From: Clostridiales bacterium UBA6386
GTDB lineage: Bacteria > Bacillota > Clostridia > Oscillospirales > Oscillospiraceae
Length of the DNA stretch: 6,599 bases
Reading direction: 5' to 3'
Assembly (NCBI GenBank): GCA_002437585.1
Contig: DJQM01000011.1
Coordinates: forward strand, 5,157 to 11,755
Part shown: positions 1 to 4,934 of the stretch, one piece after another
Layout of the letters: every line of letters begins with the position of its first letter
Position numbering within the stretch: the stretch's first letter is position 1
Position numbers and translations under genes: made by a program
The notes under the pieces: model-generated
The model's database searches: none
Told to the model about the DNA's origin: nothing
Seen by the model: the letters and a program-made list of their open reading frames with translations, nothing else

Positions 1-287
1 AGCAGATGCTGGCCATGTCCCGGGCTTTGATGTCCCACCCCAAGCTGATGATGCTGGACGAGCCTTCCATGGGACTGGCGCCCATTCTGGTTGACCAGAT
101 TTTCGACATTATCAAGGAGCTGCACAAGGCGGGCACCACCATTCTGCTGGTGGAGCAGAACGCCCGGAAGGCTCTGCAGATCGCCGACCGTGCCTACGTT
201 CTGGAAACCGGCACCATCACCCTCAGCGGCACCGGCGCGGAGCTGGCCAGCTCTGACGCGGTGAAGAAGGCCTACCTTGGCGGCTGA
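1..287 (+). CDS. livF: Branched-chain amino acid ABC transporter ATP-binding protein, C-terminal part
   Basis: This is the last 95 codons of an ABC ATPase whose start lies before the window. The frame opens with QQM, the tail of the LSGGEQQ signature. Next come a Walker B segment LMMLDEPS with the catalytic Glu, the D-loop SMGLAP, and TTILLVEQNARKAL, followed by IADRAYVLETG. The VEQNA version of the switch region and the VLETG ending are typical of LivF, as opposed to LivG, which usually has EHDM there. LivF is one of two cytoplasmic ATPases that power uptake of leucine, isoleucine and valine (or related amino acids) with LivH, LivM and a binding protein. The gene ends in TGA and is followed 29 bases later by a strong terminator, so it is probably the last gene of its operon. 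The family call is firm. The exact amino acid or amide substrate cannot be read from this part. Confidence 0.93.
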   Translation, partial: QMLAMSRALMSHPKLMMLDEPSMGLAPILVDQIFDIIKELHKAGTTILLVEQNARKALQIADRAYVLETGTITLSGTGAELASSDAVKKAYLGG

Positions 288-305
288 GACCGGAACGCTT
301 CCCAG

Positions 306-369
306 ACAACAATTTCACACCCCCTGCATAGGGTAAATGCGGGGGGTGTCTTTTTATGTGCCGGGAAAA
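306..369. repeat. Left copy of a 64-bp direct repeat flanking the lysR-operon module
   Basis: This stretch matches 4652-4715 at 61 of 64 positions. The differences are T315/A4661, G341/A4687 and G365/A4711. It contains a short AT-rich lead-in (ACAACAATT), the complete terminator hairpin including its 9-nt loop, the T run, and ATGTGCCGG followed by As. A shorter match (CGGAA at 291-295 and 4637-4641) continues upstream at the same offset of 4346 bases. Because the loop and the non-structural flanks are conserved as well as the stem, the two copies look duplicated rather than independently evolved. Confidence 0.9.
317..355 (+). terminator. Rho-independent terminator after livF
   Basis: A 12-bp stem is formed by ACACCCCCTGCA (317-328) and TGCGGGGGGTGT (338-349), with one T-G wobble at 325/341. 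The 9-nt loop is TAGGGTAAA, and after one C there is a run of five Ts (351-355). It sits just downstream of the livF stop codon. On the minus strand the same hairpin is followed only by a weak T-rich stretch, so it could stop transcripts arriving from the convergent LysR gene less efficiently. I saw no better terminator for that gene. Confidence 0.9.
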
Positions 370-433
370 GCGCCTGTACATTTGCCGAACGTCGGACGAC
401 AATCCTTCCCTCATGGAAACAGAAAGTCTATAA
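356..433 (+). pseudogene. Possible relic of the 5' end of the small Cys-rich ORF
   Basis: ATG TGC CGG directly after the T run begins a 25-codon reading frame starting MCREK and ending in TAA. The first three codons are identical to those of the 49-residue ORF at 4702, and the similarity stops after about five codons, where the direct repeat ends. The rest of the frame (residues 6-25) is hydrophilic and resembles nothing I know. I interpret it as a stub left by duplication of the repeat, not as a working gene. It could equally be chance reading through the lysR 3' flank. Confidence 0.3.
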
Positions 434-450
434 AGAATATCATGCTGCGG

Positions 451-1383
451 TTATACCTGCCCGGAGAGCTGCTGCTTGACGCTCGCGATAAACAGCCTTG
501 CGATTTTTGGCAGATAAGTGTCTTTGCGATAAACCGCTCCCAGCTCCCATATCAAATCGGGAGAATCTACCGTGAAATAGGTGACTTCCCCCGGGTGAAG
601 ACAGACCTTGGCACCCTCTTCCGGCACAAAGGCGCAGCCCATTCCCCTGGCAGCCAGGTTGATGGCAGTGGTCAGATTTCCGGTTTCCAGCAGGATATCC
701 GGCTCCAGCTGATGCCGGTTCAGCGCATAGGTGATTTCATGGGTCAGATTTTGCCCGGGCTTGGTCAGAATCAGAGGCATATGATTGAGCATGTCCAGGG
801 GAGCCACCGGACGGCCACCCAGCACCCGGCAATCCTGAAGCAGGGACTGGGTATAGGGGTGCTGGGTGGGGGCGGCCAGGAGGATCCGCTCTTGACAGAG
901 GATTTCGCAGGTCAGTTTGTCATAGTGGAGTGTATGGGGAAGATTCAGAACGGCAATGTCAATCTTGCCGCTCATCAGCGCGGATTCCAGCTGGGAAGCC
1001 CGCCCCTCCAGCAGCTCCAGATGAATGCCCGGATAGGCCTTGTGGAAGGCGGGGAAGATATCCGGCAGCAGACAGGCTCCCCGCCAGAAAGCAACCCCCA
1101 GCCGCAGCCGTCCGCCGGTTTGCTGCTGAATATCCCGGAATTCCTTCTGAACATTCTCATCCAGCTGCTTGACTTTTTTTACATAATTGTAATATCGCTG
1201 CCCAATGTAAGTCAGCTTCAGAGGAGAGGACTTGTGGTCAAACAGCTCGACGCCCAGACTGCTTTCCAGACGCTTCAGGTACTGGCTCAGAGAGGGCTGG
1301 GAGACGTATAGCTGCTCGGCGGCTTTGGTAAGACTGCCGGAGTCGGCGATGGTCAGAAAGTACTCGTAGTTCCGGAAAATCAT
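451..1383 (-). CDS. LysR-type transcriptional regulator
   Basis: The protein has 310 residues, a normal length for the LysR family. Residues 1-60 form the winged helix-turn-helix: YEYFLTIADSGSLTKAAEQL, then YVSQPSLSQYLKRLESSLGV and ELFDH, closely following the family pattern. A linker helix (about 60-90) leads into a two-lobed co-inducer domain, where RLRLGVAFWRG opens lobe 1. The ATG at 1383 is preferred over an in-frame GTG at 1392, because AAGGAG (1397-1392) lies 8 bases before the ATG and overlaps the GTG. The gene is divergent from the transporter-dehydrogenase-RraA operon, and its promoter overlaps that of the operon, so it is probably the operon's regulator and represses itself. The ligand is unknown. 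By analogy it would be an organic acid taken up or produced by the neighbouring genes. Confidence 0.93.
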   Translation of the reverse strand: MIFRNYEYFLTIADSGSLTKAAEQLYVSQPSLSQYLKRLESSLGVELFDHKSSPLKLTYIGQRYYNYVKKVKQLDENVQKEFRDIQQQTGGRLRLGVAFWRGACLLPDIFPAFHKAYPGIHLELLEGRASQLESALMSGKIDIAVLNLPHTLHYDKLTCEILCQERILLAAPTQHPYTQSLLQDCRVLGGRPVAPLDMLNHMPLILTKPGQNLTHEITYALNRHQLEPDILLETGNLTTAINLAARGMGCAFVPEEGAKVCLHPGEVTYFTVDSPDLIWELGAVYRKDTYLPKIARLFIASVKQQLSGQV

Positions 1384-1391
1384 GGATTTCA

Positions 1392-1397
1392 CTCCTT
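1392..1397 (-). promoter_or_regulatory. Ribosome binding site of the LysR gene
   Basis: AAGGAG read on the minus strand lies 8 bases before ATG at 1383. It overlaps the alternative GTG start at 1392-1390, which therefore has no usable Shine-Dalgarno sequence. This sets the protein at 310 residues, three fewer than the longest reading. Confidence 0.8.
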
Positions 1398-1426
1398 CGG
1401 ATTATAACATAGACATTATATTCTGC

Positions 1427-1455
1427 ATTATAGCATTTGTCTTTGACGAATGCAA
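1427..1455 (-). promoter_or_regulatory. Promoter of the LysR gene
   Basis: Reading the minus strand, TTGCAT (1455-1450) and a perfect TATAAT (1432-1427) are separated by 17 bases, and TGC just before the -10 box makes it an extended -10. Transcription would start near 1420, about 37 bases before the ATG. Two more TATAAT hexamers on the same strand (1420-1415 and 1406-1401) lack a convincing -35 partner. Confidence 0.7.
1433..1453. promoter_or_regulatory. Candidate LysR operator, GCATT-N11-AATGC
   Basis: A perfect inverted repeat, GCATT (1433-1437) and AATGC (1449-1453), is separated by 11 bases and fits the T-N11-A rule for LysR-family recognition sites. It fills the space between the -10 and -35 boxes of the minus-strand promoter, and it covers the -35 box of the plus-strand promoter. 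That is the classic placement for autorepression, with possible effects on the divergent operon. Assignment to this regulator is by position, not by any known binding data. Confidence 0.6.
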
Positions 1456-1471
1456 GCCTATTTGCTAAAAT
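1443..1471 (+). promoter_or_regulatory. Promoter of the transporter-dehydrogenase-RraA operon
   Basis: TTGACG (1443-1448) and TAAAAT (1466-1471) are spaced by 17 bases, with TGC just before the -10 box. Both hexamers match the housekeeping consensus at five of six positions. Transcription would start near 1478, giving a leader of about 110 bases. Its -35 box lies one base from the -35 box of the minus-strand lysR promoter. Confidence 0.72.
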
Positions 1472-1477
1472 GAACAG

Positions 1478-1588
1478 CACGAAGGCAAGCTTGCACGAGA
1501 AAATTATACAAATATTACAGAAATTCTCCTTTGAACCTGACGACGGTCCGGCAAGAGAGAGACAAGACATCTACTAGGAGGAAAATCA
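1478..1588 (+). other. Operon leader with a 10-bp palindrome
   Basis: The untranslated leader holds GCAAGCTTGC (1485-1494), a perfect palindrome located just inside the predicted transcript start. GCAAGC is also found at 1452-1457, within the promoter spacer, so these may be additional regulator contact sites. I found no convincing terminator, riboswitch fold or upstream ORF in the leader. AGGAGG at 1576-1581 is the ribosome binding site of the transporter gene. Confidence 0.35.
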
Positions 1589-2860
1589 ATGAGTCCAGCG
1601 ATTATAACATTAACCGTACTGTTCGTGATGGTCTTCTTCTTTGTCACAGACAAGCTGCCCGCAGCTCTGGTATCCATGTTGGGCGGCAGCGTTCTGGTGA
1701 TTTGCGGCATCATCGAACCGGCAAAGCTCTTCTCCGCCTTTTCCGGAAGCACCATCGTTCTGGTTGCGGCCATGATGGTTGTGGGTTCCGCGCTGTTCCA
1801 TACCGGCATCGCCTCCAAAATGGCGGATGTGCTGGTCAAGGTAACCGGTACTTCCGAAAATGGCATCATGATTGCTTTCATGTTAGTGGCGGCGATCATC
1901 TCTTCCATTTGCAGCGGCGTCGCAGTGGTAGCCATGCTGCTTCCCATCGTCATCAGCGTCAGCAAGCGAGCCGGAGTTTCTGTCTCCCGGCAGCTGATTC
2001 CCATGTCCTTTGCCGCCAGCTTTGGGTGCAATCTGACCCTGATGGGAGCCGCCAGCAATGTGGTTGTCAACGGCGCACTGGAGGAGCTTGGCGTATCGAC
2101 CATGACCTTCTTCGAGCTGGGTAAGGTTGGTCTGCCCATTACCATTGCCGGCATCGCCTTTTTCCTGACCATCGGGAAAAAGTTTCTGACGCCCGGCGAG
2201 ACTGCCGATCAGGAATACCTGGAAGAGTACATGGGAAATACCAAGGCGGTTGTGTTCAACAAGGGAAAAGCTACCTTATGCCTGGTGATTATGGCGGTTC
2301 TCATGGTGGTCATGGCTGCTGGATTCGACTGGCTGCCCATGTATCTGGCCGCTGCCTTCGGTGCCTTTATTCTGGTGCTTTCCGGCTGCATCAAGCAGAA
2401 CGACGCCTACAAGGCCATTGACCTGTCCACCTTGTTCATCGTTGCTGGCATGAGCGCGGTTTCCGCCGGCATGAGCAGCAGCGGTGCCGGTGCGTTGATT
2501 GCTGACAGCGCGGTGATGCTGCTGGGGGCCAATCCCAATAAGATTCTGGTTCTGGGTCTTATCATGGTTCTTGTGACGCTGCTGACCAACGCCATGATGA
2601 ATACCTCCTGCGCCCTGCTGGTAACGCCACTGCTGATTCCCGTGGTGCAGGCCTTCGGAATGAATACCACTGCTGTTGCCGTGGCCATCTGCGTAGCCGC
2701 CTCTTCTCCCTTCCTGTCCCCGGTGGGCAGCGGAACCAATACCCTGATCGTGCGTCCCGGCAATCTGAAGTTCATGGACTTCTTCCGCCCCGGTCTGGGC
2801 CTGACGGCTGTCATTCTGGCCGTTTCCCTGATTTTCATCCCAATTTTCTGGCCGCTGTAA
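1589..2860 (+). CDS. SLC13/DASS-type anion symporter (inner-membrane permease)
   Basis: This 423-residue protein is hydrophobic throughout, with about 10-12 membrane segments and a hydrophilic loop near residues 200-227. Its two-repeat architecture is that of the DASS family, and its key motifs are SFGCNLTLMGAASNVVV (144-160) and SSPFLSPVGSGTNTLIVRPG (372-391), the latter followed by FMDFFRPGLGLT. DASS proteins use a sodium gradient to bring in di- or tricarboxylates, sulfate and similar anions. The usual SNT signatures at the substrate site are altered: the first is CSGVA (108-112) and the second MNTS (337-340). A familiar dicarboxylate substrate should therefore not be assumed. No regulatory RCK domain is present. 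AGGAGG lies 7 bases before the ATG. It is the first gene of a three-gene operon, with 17 bases to the next gene. Confidence 0.85.
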   Translation: MSPAIITLTVLFVMVFFFVTDKLPAALVSMLGGSVLVICGIIEPAKLFSAFSGSTIVLVAAMMVVGSALFHTGIASKMADVLVKVTGTSENGIMIAFMLVAAIISSICSGVAVVAMLLPIVISVSKRAGVSVSRQLIPMSFAASFGCNLTLMGAASNVVVNGALEELGVSTMTFFELGKVGLPITIAGIAFFLTIGKKFLTPGETADQEYLEEYMGNTKAVVFNKGKATLCLVIMAVLMVVMAAGFDWLPMYLAAAFGAFILVLSGCIKQNDAYKAIDLSTLFIVAGMSAVSAGMSSSGAGALIADSAVMLLGANPNKILVLGLIMVLVTLLTNAMMNTSCALLVTPLLIPVVQAFGMNTTAVAVAICVAASSPFLSPVGSGTNTLIVRPGNLKFMDFFRPGLGLTAVILAVSLIFIPIFWPL

Positions 2861-2877
2861 AAAAGGAGACTCTCAAA

Positions 2878-3921
2878 ATGAAAGCAATTGTAGTGGATAA
2901 AGACTACGGCAGCGTGACAGCCGAGGAACTGGAGCGGGTTCGCGGCGCCTATGCCGCCGCCGGAATCCGGCTGGAGCTGCTGGATTACCAGGTTATTGCC
3001 GCCCAGCAGAAAGAGCCTACGGAGGCGGAAATCATCGCCGGCTGCCAGGACGCCCAGATCATCCTGGCCACTGGGAATCCTCCCGTGACCCGCAGGGTGA
3101 TGGAAGCACTGCCCGGACTGAAGTTCGTGCAGCGGTTCGGTGCCGGCGTCAACAGCATTGACCTGGACGCCGCGGCGGAACACGATGTAATCGTGCTGAA
3201 TCTCCCTGGATTCTGCGCCAAGGAACTGGCGGATGTGGCTACGGCTATGATTATGGGGCTGATCCGCAACACCGCCTACTATGACCGGGAGGTCCGGAAG
3301 GGCAACTGGCCCAAGTGCAAGTATCTGCTGCCTCCGGATGTCCGGGAGCTGACCCTGGGTCTCTACGGCTTCGGTCTGGCAGGTCGGTGCCTGCATGACA
3401 TCTTCCATGGGGGATTTGGCACGAAAATCATCGCCTGCGATCCCTATGTAACTGAAGCTGTCAAGGCACAGTATTCCCATGTGGAGTTTGTCGGTTTTGA
3501 GGAACTGGTGGTGTGCGCGGACATTATTTCCATCCATGTGAACCTGACCCCGGAGACGACCCATGTGTTCAACAAGGAGACCTTCCGGAAAATGAAGAAC
3601 ACGGCGATGATTATCAATACCAGCCGCGGCCCGGTTATCGACAATATGGATTTGGCCTGGGCACTGGAAACCGGAGAAATCCGCTATGCCGGCCTGGATA
3701 CGGTAGAGCAGGAGCCACTGCCGGAGGATCATCCCTTCAAAAAGCTGGATAATATCATCGTAAATCCCCACTGCGGCAGCTATGGCGTGGGGAGCAAGAA
3801 GACCCAGATCAACATGGTCTGCCAGCTGATCCCTGACGCTGTGACAAAGGGAACGCTGCCAAGCCGCTGTGTGGCGGATAAGGCTGTGCTGAAAAAGAAT
3901 GTCGGCTATCAATTTACCTGA
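2878..3921 (+). CDS. NAD-type D-2-hydroxyacid dehydrogenase
   Basis: This 347-residue cytoplasmic enzyme has the layout of the D-isomer-specific 2-hydroxyacid dehydrogenase family. A split catalytic domain includes RFGAGVNSIDLDAAAEHDV (86-104). The Rossmann domain carries GFGLAG (164-169) and Asp188 at the end of the second strand, which points to NAD rather than NADP. The catalytic residues are all present: Arg250 in INTSRG, Glu279 in EQEPLP and His298 in NPHCGS. The family interconverts 2-hydroxy acids and 2-oxo acids; SerA and glycerate, formate and CtBP-like members share this fold, so the substrate cannot be named. There is no ACT domain, which argues against a classical SerA. AGGAG (2864-2868) lies 9 bases before ATG. 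The gap to the RraA gene is 13 bases, so the two products are probably co-translated and used in one pathway. Confidence 0.92.
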   Translation: MKAIVVDKDYGSVTAEELERVRGAYAAAGIRLELLDYQVIAAQQKEPTEAEIIAGCQDAQIILATGNPPVTRRVMEALPGLKFVQRFGAGVNSIDLDAAAEHDVIVLNLPGFCAKELADVATAMIMGLIRNTAYYDREVRKGNWPKCKYLLPPDVRELTLGLYGFGLAGRCLHDIFHGGFGTKIIACDPYVTEAVKAQYSHVEFVGFEELVVCADIISIHVNLTPETTHVFNKETFRKMKNTAMIINTSRGPVIDNMDLAWALETGEIRYAGLDTVEQEPLPEDHPFKKLDNIIVNPHCGSYGVGSKKTQINMVCQLIPDAVTKGTLPSRCVADKAVLKKNVGYQFT

Positions 3922-3934
3922 GGAGGAATGACAG

Positions 3935-4627
3935 ATGTCTGTAGGATGCAGGATTATCAAGGATTTTCAGCGCCCGGAAAAGGAACTGGTGGAGCTGTTC
4001 CGGAATATGCCCGTAGCGAATATTGACGACAATATGAACCGCGTGGCGGCGGTGGACGCAAGCATTGAGCCGGTCGGGTACAAGGGTCAGCTGCTGGGTA
4101 CCGCCTTTACCGTGCGGGTGCCCCAGGGAGATAACCTGATGTTTCACGCGGCCATGGATCTGGCAAAGCCCGGCGATGTGATTGTCATTGACGCCGGGGG
4201 CTTTACGGATCGGGCCATCTTCGGGGAGCTGATGGCGACCTACTGCAAGAGCCGCGGAGTCAAGGGCATTGTCTGCGATGGCGCAATCCGGGATCGGGGA
4301 GGCCTGGCGGCCATGGAAGACTTCCACGTTTATGCCAAGGGTGCCAATCCCAATGGCCCTTATAAAAACGGACCCGGCGAAATCAACGTGCCGGTGGTCA
4401 TTGGCGGAAAGCTGGTCTTCCCCGGGGACATTGTGGTCGGAGACGACGACGGCGTTCTGTTCATCCGCCCTCAGGAGGCGGCCGCTCTGGCGAAAGCTAC
4501 AGAGGCCGTGGAAAAGAAGGAAGCGGCGATCATGGAGCACATTCTGAAGGACGGAACCTATATTCGCCCCTGGGTTGATGAAAAGCTGCGGGAGATTGGC
4601 TGCGAAATCATTGACTCAGGAATCTGA
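3935..4627 (+). CDS. RraA / 4-hydroxy-4-methyl-2-oxoglutarate aldolase family protein
   Basis: This 230-residue protein carries the RraA-fold signature: GGFTDRAIFGELM (88-100), then CKSRGVKGIVCDGAIRD (104-120), and later GDIVVGDDDGVLFI (164-177). In characterised HMG aldolases the Arg-Asp pair of DGxxRD binds the 2-oxo acid and the divalent metal; here these are Arg119 and Asp120, with Asp115 ahead. Enzymes of this type split 4-hydroxy-4-methyl-2-oxoglutarate into two pyruvates and also decarboxylate oxaloacetate. The intact catalytic pair and the position behind a hydroxyacid dehydrogenase favour an aldolase or decarboxylase over an RNase E inhibitor, although database labels often say RraA or dimethylmenaquinone methyltransferase. 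AGGAGG (3921-3926) overlaps the previous stop codon and is 8 bases before the ATG. It is the last gene of the operon, followed by a terminator. Confidence 0.9.
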   Translation: MSVGCRIIKDFQRPEKELVELFRNMPVANIDDNMNRVAAVDASIEPVGYKGQLLGTAFTVRVPQGDNLMFHAAMDLAKPGDVIVIDAGGFTDRAIFGELMATYCKSRGVKGIVCDGAIRDRGGLAAMEDFHVYAKGANPNGPYKNGPGEINVPVVIGGKLVFPGDIVVGDDDGVLFIRPQEAAALAKATEAVEKKEAAIMEHILKDGTYIRPWVDEKLREIGCEIIDSGI

Positions 4628-4651
4628 GCTTTCCCTCGGAAGTATTTCCGC

Positions 4652-4715
4652 ACAACAATTACACACCCCCTGCATAGGGTAAATGCAGGGGGTGTCTTTT
4701 TATGTGCCGGAAAAA
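4652..4715. repeat. Right copy of the 64-bp direct repeat flanking the module
   Basis: This copy matches 306-369 at 61 of 64 positions, at an offset of 4346 bases. It has the perfect version of the hairpin stem and runs into the intact small ORF, so it looks like the ancestral or native junction on this side. The similarity stops abruptly after the AAAA at 4712-4715. Together the copies bracket exactly one regulator plus its divergent operon. I saw no integrase or transposase between them. Confidence 0.9.
4663..4701 (+). terminator. Rho-independent terminator after the RraA gene
   Basis: A perfect 12-bp stem is formed by ACACCCCCTGCA (4663-4674) and TGCAGGGGGTGT (4684-4695). The 9-nt loop is TAGGGTAAA, and after one C there are five Ts (4697-4701). 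It begins 36 bases after the RraA stop codon. The right arm contains AGGGGGTG (4687-4694), which could act as a Shine-Dalgarno sequence 7 bases before the ATG at 4702, so the hairpin may also mask translation of the small ORF in readthrough transcripts. Confidence 0.92.
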
Positions 4716-4851
4716 TCATCTGCGGGGCTGCTGCCTGATCTGCTTCGGCCTGGGGCTGATCCTGGGGCACTGTCTGGAGAGCTGGCTGCTTTGCTGCTGC
4801 GGCGGCCTGTGTCTGATGGCACTTGGCTGCTGCGTGACGAAACGTCGATAG
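4702..4851 (+). CDS. Small cysteine-rich membrane protein, 49 residues
   Basis: An ATG immediately after the terminator T run opens a 49-codon frame ending in TAG at 4849-4851. The product starts MCRKNHLRGCC, has a hydrophobic stretch at about 9-22 rich in Leu, Ile and Gly, a short polar turn with His23, Glu26 and Ser27, a second hydrophobic stretch at about 28-45, and ends TKRR. Eleven of 49 residues are Cys, including a CCC run (31-33). A two-span hairpin with both basic ends inside the cell fits the positive-inside pattern. The only Shine-Dalgarno candidate is AGGGGGTG, inside the upstream terminator stem. I did not find a strong promoter of its own. It lies just before a sporulation-type gene. 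The function is unknown, and the coding status rests on composition and layout only. Confidence 0.5.
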   Translation: MCRKNHLRGCCLICFGLGLILGHCLESWLLCCCGGLCLMALGCCVTKRR

Positions 4852-4867
4852 AAATTCGGACAGCTTG

Positions 4868-4897
4868 GTCATATTCTTGTCCCCGCGGGAATAGACT
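4868..4897 (+). promoter_or_regulatory. Candidate sigma-E-type sporulation promoter
   Basis: GTCATATT (4868-4875) resembles the -35 element of Bacillus-type sigma-E promoters. After a 14-base spacer AATAGACT (4890-4897) partly matches the CATACANT -10 element. The spacing is the one expected for sigma-E, and the downstream gene encodes a SPOCS/LysM protein, a class made in the mother cell in Bacillus. No housekeeping promoter with normal spacing fits here. The -10 match is only partial, so this remains tentative. A small inverted repeat, AGACT (4893-4897) and AGTCT (4906-4910), overlaps the start region. Confidence 0.42.
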
Positions 4898-4920
4898 ATA
4901 GTGCAAGTCTAATTGGGATG

Positions 4921-4925
4921 AGGAG
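4921..4925 (+). promoter_or_regulatory. Ribosome binding site supporting a GTG start
   Basis: AGGAG in a GGATGAGGAG context is 9 bases ahead of GTG at 4935. The only nearby ATG (4918) begins a nine-codon frame that stops at TGA, so the GTG start is preferred for the SPOCS/LysM gene. Confidence 0.7.
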
Positions 4926-4934
4926 TGAACCGAA

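Noticed and set aside
337..1311. A 324-codon plus-strand open frame antisense to the LysR gene
   Set aside because: The minus-strand product has an unmistakable LysR DNA-binding domain. The plus frame starts inside the terminator stem and has no domain-like pattern.
1390..1392. GTG start for the LysR protein, giving 313 residues
   Set aside because: The GTG lies within the Shine-Dalgarno sequence that is correctly spaced for the ATG at 1383.
1478..1588. Riboswitch or attenuator in the operon leader
   Set aside because: Apart from the 10-bp palindrome near the start site, I could not find a stable stem followed by a T run, nor any known aptamer core.
1504..2172. A 222-codon minus-strand frame antisense to the transporter gene
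   Set aside because: Its Met-, Thr- and Ala-rich composition is the mirror of hydrophobic codons in the transporter, and it has no ribosome site or family pattern.
2407..3960. A 517-codon open frame on the minus strand across the end of the transporter and the whole dehydrogenase gene
   Set aside because: It is antisense to two genes with clear family motifs and good ribosome binding sites, and its translation is low-complexity without recognisable domains. It is a by-product of codon bias.
3914..4540. A 208-codon minus-strand frame antisense to the RraA-family gene
   Set aside because: It overlaps a complete RraA-fold protein on the other strand and shows no motifs of its own.
4558..4906. 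Minus-strand frames between the RraA gene and the SPOCS/LysM gene (104 and 68 codons)
   Set aside because: They are Ala-, Gln- and Pro-rich or Ser-rich, run through the terminator or the candidate sigma-E promoter, and lack domain-like features. The plus-strand 49-codon ORF is the better candidate.
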